Shown: positions 9,009 to 13,799 of the stretch, piece by piece
Layout: each line of letters starts with the position of its first letter
Position numbering within the stretch: position 1 is the first letter of the stretch
Source of the DNA: Adhaeribacter sp.
GTDB lineage: Bacteria > Bacteroidota > Bacteroidia > Cytophagales > Hymenobacteraceae
NCBI GenBank assembly: GCA_028288395.1
Contig: JAQBNV010000460.1
Location: forward strand, 1 to 13,799
Reading direction: 5' to 3'
DNA: 13,799 nt
The notes under the pieces: model-generated
Databases searched by the model: none
What the model saw: only the letters and a program-made list of their open reading frames with translations
Told to the model about the DNA's origin: nothing
Program-made: the position numbers and the translations under genes

Positions 9009-9037
9009 AAAATTTAAATTAAAACCGGCTTACCGGT
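9009..9037 (-). terminator. Weak hairpin with T-rich tail just after mltD
   Basis: ACCGG and CCGGT (9033-9037 with 9024-9028) form a 5-pair stem with a 4-base loop only 11 bases past the mltD stop. On the minus strand it is followed by a T-rich run broken by a few A residues (9009-9023). It may be the first of two terminators in tandem. The stem motif is the same ACCGG/CCGGT seen inside the maeB-ruvA hairpin. Confidence 0.4.
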
Positions 9038-9048
9038 CTGTCCAAAGG

Positions 9049-10596
9049 CTAGCCAAGGATTAGCTTTTGTCCGGGTTTTAAATCGACGTTTTTCAGTTTA
9101 TTTAATTTTTTAATTTTTTCAACCGGAATATTATTGTACCGTTTGGAAATATTCCAGAGTGTGTCGCCCTGTTGTACCGAATGGATTAGCTTTATTTCCT
9201 GCTCCAACTGTTTTTTGCGTGTTTGCTCGCGGGTGCTATGCGCTGCTGCAAGGTAGGTGTTGGTTTTCCGGGTAGGGCTGATGGCGGGGGCTGGTTGTCC
9301 GGTTGCTTCAGCATCGGTTGTGTCCGGTGTTAAGTACAGCGCCAGTTTTTGCCCCGAAACTACTTGATTGCTTTCTAATTGGTTCCAAGCTTTAATCTGC
9401 GCAACCGTGACTTGGTTTTTTTTTGCTATGCGTTGCAGGAAATCTCCTTTCTGCACAACATATTCGGTTAGCTGCAACGAATATGTTGTGATGGTATCGG
9501 GAGGGCTTACTTTATTAAGCGATTGTACCGATGCCAAAATCATGGGAGGGCCGGGTATCTGGTATACCGGAATACGGCTGGAATCCATAATAGCGGCCCG
9601 GTTCATGGCCAATATTTCGCGTTTGTGCGCGGGGATTTTTAACGGATAATTCCGGATGGTGGCTGGCAGAATGGCCTTACGGATTTCCGGATTTAATTTA
9701 ATCAGTTCGTCTTTGCTTAACGCCAGCTGCAAGGCCAGTTTTTCTAAGTCAAGCGATTGGTTAATTATAACGGTATCGGTCCGGACAGCGAAAAGCAGGG
9801 TGTCGGGAAATATTTCGTGTTCCGGAGCGTGGTTCATCATGTAAGTAATGGCCGTAAAAGAAGGCACATAGCCCCGGGTTTCTTTGGGCAGGTAAGGGAA
9901 AATCTGCCAGAAAGTTTTTTTGCCTCCACCTGCCCGGGCAATGGCTTTTTTTACATTACCCGGTCCGCAGTTGTAAGCAGCCATTACTAATTCCCAATCG
10001 CCGAAAATGCGGTAAAGCTGGTTTAGAAATTTGCAGGCGGCAATGGTGGCCTTTTCGGGATCCATGCGCTCATCCAGGTACTCGTTTTGCTTTAACCGGA
10101 AATCTCCGGCCGTAGGAGTCATAAACTGCCACAAACCAACGGCTTTGGCTGATGATACCGCCCGGGGTAACAACGCCGATTCTACCACGGCTAAGTACTT
10201 AAACTCATCGGGTAGCTTATATTGGGCAAGGTATTTTTCGAATAAAGGGAAATAGACATTTTGACGCTCCAGGACCCGGCGCGAATATTTGCGGTTGCGG
10301 ATGGTGAAATAATCGATGTGAGCGCGTACGTAGGCGTTAAAATGAAGCGGGATTTCCCGTTGCAGACAGGATAACCGGTCTTTGATCATTTCATCGGTTT
10401 CGATGGGTACCGTGTCTTGGCGCACCACCAGGGGTAATGTAAGGTAATTAGTTGTATCAAAAGCGAAAGCCGGTATAGAGTCGGATAAGAGGAGTTTCTG
10501 ACTTATTTTTTTAGAACCCGCCACCGTGTTTAGAGAAATAAATAACCCGGCGGTTAAAAAAGATAAAGTAAAAACTGATCTTAAAGCGAGCATCAT
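9049..10596 (-). CDS. mltD: MltD-like membrane-bound lytic murein transglycosylase with LysM repeats
   Basis: This family cleaves glycan strands of peptidoglycan, leaving 1,6-anhydro ends, and acts in the periplasm. The 515-residue protein starts with a signal peptide (hydrophobic to about residue 26). The SLT catalytic domain runs from about 125 to 265: the catalytic glutamate is in AVVESALLP (Glu139), followed by SAKAVGLWQFM (149-159), the MDPEKAT segment (178-184) and AAYNCGPGN (206-214), all SLT hallmarks. Residues 281-322 look like a degenerate LysM, and two clear LysM domains follow at about 379-422 (YVVQKGDFLQRIA) and 471-514 (HSVQQGDTLWNIS), ending in the typical PGQKLIL. No lipobox cysteine is evident after the signal peptide, so lipoprotein status is not supported. 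The ATG lies 3 bases after the gatA stop in the same frame; a second ATG follows immediately. The coding strand has an A9 run at 9416-9424 and A7 runs near 9917 and 9951. Confidence 0.9.
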   Translation of the reverse strand: MMLALRSVFTLSFLTAGLFISLNTVAGSKKISQKLLLSDSIPAFAFDTTNYLTLPLVVRQDTVPIETDEMIKDRLSCLQREIPLHFNAYVRAHIDYFTIRNRKYSRRVLERQNVYFPLFEKYLAQYKLPDEFKYLAVVESALLPRAVSSAKAVGLWQFMTPTAGDFRLKQNEYLDERMDPEKATIAACKFLNQLYRIFGDWELVMAAYNCGPGNVKKAIARAGGGKKTFWQIFPYLPKETRGYVPSFTAITYMMNHAPEHEIFPDTLLFAVRTDTVIINQSLDLEKLALQLALSKDELIKLNPEIRKAILPATIRNYPLKIPAHKREILAMNRAAIMDSSRIPVYQIPGPPMILASVQSLNKVSPPDTITTYSLQLTEYVVQKGDFLQRIAKKNQVTVAQIKAWNQLESNQVVSGQKLALYLTPDTTDAEATGQPAPAISPTRKTNTYLAAAHSTREQTRKKQLEQEIKLIHSVQQGDTLWNISKRYNNIPVEKIKKLNKLKNVDLKPGQKLILG

Positions 10597-10599
10597 ATC

Positions 10600-12033
10600 T
10601 TAGGCTAATATAATTTTCTCATCAACTACCTTTGAAAATGCAAATAATTGTGCTTCTTCAAACGGGCGGGTGATTATTTGCAGGCCAATTGGCAAGCCAT
10701 TTGAATCATGGCCAACTGGTATCGAAATAGCGGGTACGCCGGCCAGGGAAGCCTGCACCGTAAAAATATCGGCTAAGTACATGGCCAAGGGGCTAGTATC
10801 ATTGCTCCCCAGCGGGAAAGCCGTAGTAGGGGTGGTGGGTAAAATCAGGAAATCATAATCCTGCAATAATTCTTCGGTTTTTTCTTTTATAAGCCGTCTT
10901 ACCCGTTGCGCCTTGGTATAAAAGGCATCGTAATAATCAGCGCTTAATACAAAAGTGCCCAGCATGATGCGCTTTTTTACTTCGTGGCCGAAACCCTGGG
11001 TGCGCGATTTTTTGTACATCGATAACAGGTCGGTCGCATCGGGGCTGCGGTAACCGTATTTTACACCATCGAAACGCGATAAATTTGAACTGGATTCTGC
11101 CGTGGTAAGAATATAATAGGTGGGAACAATGAAATCTAAGTAGGGGAAATCAACGGCTTCCACGGTATGTCCCTCCGCCTGCAGTCCATCAATTACACTA
11201 AATATGGTTTCCCGGATTTCCCCATCCAGGACTTCATTTTCCAGGGTGTCGCGTATATAACCAATCCGGAATTTTTTATCGGTGTGCAGTTGTTCCGAAT
11301 AAGGTACTACCGGCCGCTGGCTAACAGTGCTGTCAAATTCATCCGGTCCGGCCATTATTTCTAATAACAAAGCGGCATCTTCAATGCTACGGGTAAGCGG
11401 GCCAATCTGATCAAAAGAGGAGCCATAGGCTACCAAGCCGTAACGGGAAACGCGCGAATAAGTAGGCTTTAAACCAATAACACCACAAAAAGCGGCAGGT
11501 TGCCGCACCGAACCCCCGGTATCGGAGCCAATGGAAGCCAGGCATAAATCGGCCTGCACGGCCACTGCCGAACCGCCGGAGGAGCCCCCGGGTACGCGGC
11601 CGGTATCTGCCTCGTTCAGAACGGGGCCAAAGGCCGAGTTTTCGTTGGAACCACCCATGGCAAACTCATCGCAGTTTTGCCGGCCAATAATAATAACGTC
11701 TTCGTCGAGTAACCGCTGCACGGCAGTAGCGGTGAAAAGGGATTTAAAGCCGTCCAGGATGCGGCTGGAAGATTGAAGGCTGTGGCCTTTGTAAGCCAGC
11801 ACATCCTTGATGCCAATCACCATACCAGCCAATCGGCCGGCGGTGCCGGCAGCTATCTTTTTGTCTACCTCCTCAGCCCGGGTGCGGGCCTCGTCGGTAA
11901 AAACTTCCAGGTATGCGTTTAGTTGTTTTTTGCTCTCAATATTTTGCAGATAATAATTTACCAGATCCCGGCAGGTAACAGCACCCGTGTCTATATCCTG
12001 ACGTACTTCTTCCAGACTATTATATCGCTTCAA
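10600..12033 (-). CDS. gatA: Glutamyl-tRNA(Gln)/aspartyl-tRNA(Asn) amidotransferase subunit A
   Basis: GatA is the glutaminase subunit of GatCAB. It releases ammonia from glutamine, which GatB uses to turn mischarged Glu-tRNA(Gln) or Asp-tRNA(Asn) into the correct aminoacyl-tRNA. The 477-residue length is normal. The amidase signature is intact: Lys76 in GIKDVL, the cis-Ser151 in PGGSSGGSA (148-156), and nucleophile Ser175 in DTGGSVRQPA (171-180). These match the Lys-cisSer-Ser triad of the staphylococcal enzyme with a constant offset of three. The downstream PLTRSIEDAALLL and the C-terminal GLPIGLQIITRPF are also typical of GatA. The start is TTG (12031-12033): the tatA stop is two codons upstream in the same frame, and the first internal Met is near residue 71, too late for the Lys76 region. 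gatB and gatC are not in the window. Sitting between tatA and mltD suggests shared transcription, not shared function. Confidence 0.96.
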   Translation of the reverse strand: MKRYNSLEEVRQDIDTGAVTCRDLVNYYLQNIESKKQLNAYLEVFTDEARTRAEEVDKKIAAGTAGRLAGMVIGIKDVLAYKGHSLQSSSRILDGFKSLFTATAVQRLLDEDVIIIGRQNCDEFAMGGSNENSAFGPVLNEADTGRVPGGSSGGSAVAVQADLCLASIGSDTGGSVRQPAAFCGVIGLKPTYSRVSRYGLVAYGSSFDQIGPLTRSIEDAALLLEIMAGPDEFDSTVSQRPVVPYSEQLHTDKKFRIGYIRDTLENEVLDGEIRETIFSVIDGLQAEGHTVEAVDFPYLDFIVPTYYILTTAESSSNLSRFDGVKYGYRSPDATDLLSMYKKSRTQGFGHEVKKRIMLGTFVLSADYYDAFYTKAQRVRRLIKEKTEELLQDYDFLILPTTPTTAFPLGSNDTSPLAMYLADIFTVQASLAGVPAISIPVGHDSNGLPIGLQIITRPFEEAQLFAFSKVVDEKIILA

Positions 12034-12036
12034 AAC

Positions 12037-12228
12037 TTATTTAGAGTTGGGGGTGGGTTTATCTTTTTCTTCCTTCTCTTTGGTCGCGTCTTTAAACTCC
12101 CGGATGCCTTTACCAAAATTGCGGGCAATAACCGGAATGCGGGTGGCTCCAAAGAACAGTAATAAAATAACAATTATTAAAAGTGCTTCGCCCATGCCTA
12201 TGAAAGCAAGCACCATAAAAGCTAGCAT
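12037..12228 (-). CDS. tatA: TatA/E family twin-arginine translocase subunit, second copy
   Basis: TatA oligomers form the pore-like element of the twin-arginine pathway, which moves folded proteins across the inner membrane. This 63-residue protein has a short periplasmic N-terminus, one membrane helix (about 13-28, GEALLIIVILLLFFGA), a hinge, an amphipathic helix ([19 protein letters not shown]) and a charged tail rich in Lys and Glu. The conserved acidic residue before the helix (Glu14) and FGA.RIP are present. It departs from the consensus: FGATRIPVIAR replaces the usual FG.K.IPELA, which its upstream neighbour keeps. It lies 9 bases after the first tatA and 3 bases before gatA. A 40-base stretch (12077-12116) matches the first copy at 37 positions, so the pair arose by tandem duplication. 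It might be a TatE- or TatB-like partner; tatC is not in the window. Confidence 0.9.
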   Translation of the reverse strand: MLAFMVLAFIGMGEALLIIVILLLFFGATRIPVIARNFGKGIREFKDATKEKEEKDKPTPNSK

Positions 12229-12237
12229 AACGACCGG

Positions 12238-12450
12238 TTAACGGTTAGGTGTTTCGTCGTTGGCCGCTTTCTCAATGTCGTTTTTAATTTCTTTGGTAGC
12301 ATCTTTAAATTCCCGGATGCCTTTACCAAGACCTTTTGCTAATTCCGGAATACGTTTGGCCCCAAAAAGTAATAAAATCACGACTAAGATAACTAATACT
12401 TCTGAGGTGCCCAGACCACCAATAAAAGCAAGAACATTGTTAAGTTCCAT
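12238..12450 (-). CDS. tatA: TatA/E family twin-arginine translocase subunit, first copy
   Basis: This is the more canonical of two adjacent tatA genes and the first gene behind the promoter at 12479-12486. The 70-residue product has the TatA plan: [16 protein letters not shown] (about 14-29) as the membrane helix with an acidic residue (Glu17) at its head, the hinge [10 protein letters not shown] (29-38), the amphipathic helix [15 protein letters not shown], then a charged tail. Known TatA proteins homo-oligomerise around TatBC when a twin-arginine signal peptide docks; neither tatB nor tatC is here, and many Bacteroidota have tatC elsewhere. The ATG at 12448-12450 has no obvious ribosome binding site; its leader is AT-rich and only about 20 bases long if the promoter is right. 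The second tatA follows after 9 bases, then gatA and mltD. Confidence 0.93.
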   Translation of the reverse strand: MELNNVLAFIGGLGTSEVLVILVVILLLFGAKRIPELAKGLGKGIREFKDATKEIKNDIEKAANDETPNR

Positions 12451-12769
12451 AATTGAAAAAGGTTAAAGTTGAGTAATACAAAAATAGTTTATTTTTTAAT
12501 ATAAGATAAAGAAAGTGTTTAAAGTTTAAAAAGAAGCCAAAATATCTGATTTCTTTCTTAAAACCTTCTGAACCACTCTGCTTAATTTGAATAGGTCGGA
12601 TAAAGGGGTAAAAGCTAAAGAACGTACGTATAAAAGAACGTTCGCAGATTCGTAGAAACAGGATAGAAAGAACAGTAGGCGGGTTAGCGGAATATTTTTA
12701 GAAATCAAACCCTGGTATCAATTCAGGTCTGGTAATCGCCTGCTGATGCCAGTATGACTTAGTCCAAAG
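12451..12769 (-). other. 319-base intergenic region between the EnvC-like gene and tatA
   Basis: Apart from the promoter box near its tatA end I recognise nothing in this stretch. There is no convincing terminator after the EnvC-like gene: only 4-pair inverted repeats such as CCTG/CAGG near 12712-12728, without a T-run. A 9-base direct repeat (ACGTTCTTT on the minus strand) occurs twice about 16 bases apart near 12615-12645. One 60-codon reading frame (12526-12708, starting with TTG) crosses it, but it has no recognisable family or ribosome binding site. An unrecognised small RNA or leader cannot be excluded from sequence alone. Confidence 0.5.
12479..12486 (-). promoter_or_regulatory. Bacteroidota-type -7 promoter box upstream of the first tatA
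   Basis: The minus strand reads TATTTTTG, a perfect match to the TAnnTTTG -7 consensus used by the principal sigma factor of Bacteroidota. Transcription starting a few bases downstream would give a leader of about 20 bases before the tatA ATG. A TTG -33 element is not present at the expected 17-23 base spacing; only TTT-containing sequence is there. It is the best promoter candidate for the tatA-tatA-gatA-mltD set. Confidence 0.55.
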
Positions 12770-13799
12770 TTATTTAGCCATTAACCAACCCTGGGGGTTC
12801 ATTTTGTTTACGTTGCGCCAGATTTCAAAATGTAGCTCGGTGGTGCCCTCGCTATTGGTATAAATATTGCCGATGGACTGGCGCGCCTCTACATTCTGGC
12901 CTTCACTTACACTTACCGATTTTAGCTTGCCATAAACCGTAAAATATTCTCCGTGCTGAATCATAACAATGTTGTTCATCCCCGAAATATTAATCACTTT
13001 GGTTACTTTCCCGGCAAAAATAGAGCGGGCATTTTCACCATCGTTCGTTTGAATTTCGATACCGTTGTTTTGAATGCTCACGTTGCGTAGTACCGGGTGG
13101 GGATGAACGCCAAAACGCTGGGAAATAAATCCGCGTTCGACGGGCCAGGGAAACCGGCCTTTGTTGCCGCCAAACGACGATGATAGCAAAGCTGTTTCGG
13201 GAGTAAGGGTAACCCGGTTAGCCGATGTACGAGTGCCGGCAGTACCGGCAGCAGCAGCCCGTTTCCGGGCCAGTTCCGCAGAGCGGGCAATTTCGGCCCG
13301 CACCATGGCGTTAATCCGGTTGTTTAATTGCCGTACTGCTAGCTGGCGCCGTTCCACTTCTTTGCGCAATTCTTCTTCCTGCCGGCTCAGCTGCGTAATT
13401 ACCGTATTCTGCTGGTTTTTTAGGTTGTCCAGATTTTTCGATTCCTGTAGTTGGGAGTGCAGCAAGCTTTGTTTCTGACGTTTGTTGCCGGTCAGTACAT
13501 TTATTTTTTGCTGCAGCGATTCCTGCACCACGGTTATTTGCCTAACCTGGTTTTTCCGGGCTTCAGAATATTGATGCAAATAGGTTAAACGCCGTACAAA
13601 CTGGTTAAAAGATTCAGCCGCAAATAAAAACATCATTTTATTATAGCTGTTGGTAGTTTTGGCGGCCCCGTAAATCATAGCCGCGTACTCGGCTTTCATT
13701 TTATCCAGGTCCATTTTCAGCGACGTTACCGACGTTTCCGTCTGCTTCATATCCCGGTTAATATATTTTAGTTCCGACGAAATATTCGTAATAAGCCCT
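12770..13799 (-). CDS. envC: EnvC-like murein hydrolase activator, coiled coil plus degenerate LytM domain (5' end cut off)
   Basis: EnvC-type proteins sit in the periplasm and switch on cell-wall amidases; they do not usually cut peptidoglycan themselves. The frame stays open to the right edge: 16 codons upstream of the Met at 13748-13750 read as coiled coil (NISSELKYINRD), so this Met is internal and the gene begins outside. About 342 residues are present. Counting from that Met, residues 1 to about 165 form a long Gln/Lys/Glu-rich coiled coil that includes the family-typical YNKMMFLFAAESFNQ (36-50). A short Ala/Thr linker leads to an M23/LytM fold (about 198-326, FPWPVERGFISQRFG). The zinc ligands are mostly missing: NNGIEI replaces HxGxD, YGKL replaces YAHL, and ELHFEI has lost the first His of HxH. 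This loss fits an activator. The gap to tatA suggests it ends a separate transcript. Confidence 0.9.
   Translation of the reverse strand, partial: GLITNISSELKYINRDMKQTETSVTSLKMDLDKMKAEYAAMIYGAAKTTNSYNKMMFLFAAESFNQFVRRLTYLHQYSEARKNQVRQITVVQESLQQKINVLTGNKRQKQSLLHSQLQESKNLDNLKNQQNTVITQLSRQEEELRKEVERRQLAVRQLNNRINAMVRAEIARSAELARKRAAAAGTAGTRTSANRVTLTPETALLSSSFGGNKGRFPWPVERGFISQRFGVHPHPVLRNVSIQNNGIEIQTNDGENARSIFAGKVTKVINISGMNNIVMIQHGEYFTVYGKLKSVSVSEGQNVEARQSIGNIYTNSEGTTELHFEIWRNVNKMNPQGWLMAK

Noticed and set aside
12526..12708. 60-codon open frame on the minus strand in the intergenic gap
   Set aside because: It starts with TTG, has no ribosome binding site and no recognisable domain, and its composition resembles translated AT-rich DNA; kept only as a remark under the gap.
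13748..13750. ATG as the start of the EnvC-like gene
   Set aside because: The frame upstream of it remains open to the window edge and encodes typical coiled-coil sequence of the family, so the true start is outside.
1..13799. CRISPR array, insertion sequence, phage or defence genes
   Set aside because: No regularly spaced repeats, terminal inverted repeats, transposase or defence-like proteins are visible; all recognised genes are conserved core functions.

Overview
The window looks like a core chromosomal segment of a Bacteroidota bacterium, probably of the order Cytophagales. The strongest evidence is a long stretch of sprA, the outer-membrane translocon of the type IX secretion system, a system essentially confined to this phylum. 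Supporting evidence is the malic enzyme - ruvA - sprA gene order, the general lack of Shine-Dalgarno sequences, and a perfect Bacteroidota-type TAnnTTTG -7 box in front of the tat genes. The placement at order level is an impression from GC content and protein style, not a demonstrated assignment.

Every gene I can support lies on the minus strand, so transcription runs from right to left. Read in that direction: (1) an EnvC-like coiled-coil/LytM-domain protein, cut at its 5' end by the right edge; (2) a 319-base gap with a good promoter near its downstream end; (3) a tightly packed set of two tandem tatA genes, gatA and an mltD-like lytic transglycosylase, separated by only 9, 3 and 3 bases; (4) two hairpins after mltD, the second a canonical intrinsic terminator; (5) maeB, a two-domain malic enzyme; (6) a 246-base gap with a very strong 18-pair hairpin and a possible promoter; (7) ruvA, followed 9 bases later by sprA, which starts with TTG and runs off the left edge with about four fifths of its expected length present.

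Functionally the window is mainly about the cell envelope. SprA moves folded proteins across the outer membrane, TatA moves folded proteins across the inner membrane, and the MltD- and EnvC-like proteins remodel or license remodelling of peptidoglycan. The remaining genes are housekeeping: gatA (tRNA-dependent amidation), maeB (malate to pyruvate) and ruvA (Holliday-junction processing). I see no mobile element, CRISPR array, tRNA, rRNA, phage gene or defence system. The points worth a second look are small: the tatA pair with a near-identical 40-base core, the intergenic hairpins sharing an ACCGG/CCGGT stem motif, the non-ATG starts forced by adjacent in-frame stops, and a shared reading frame across all seven genes downstream of the EnvC-like gene.
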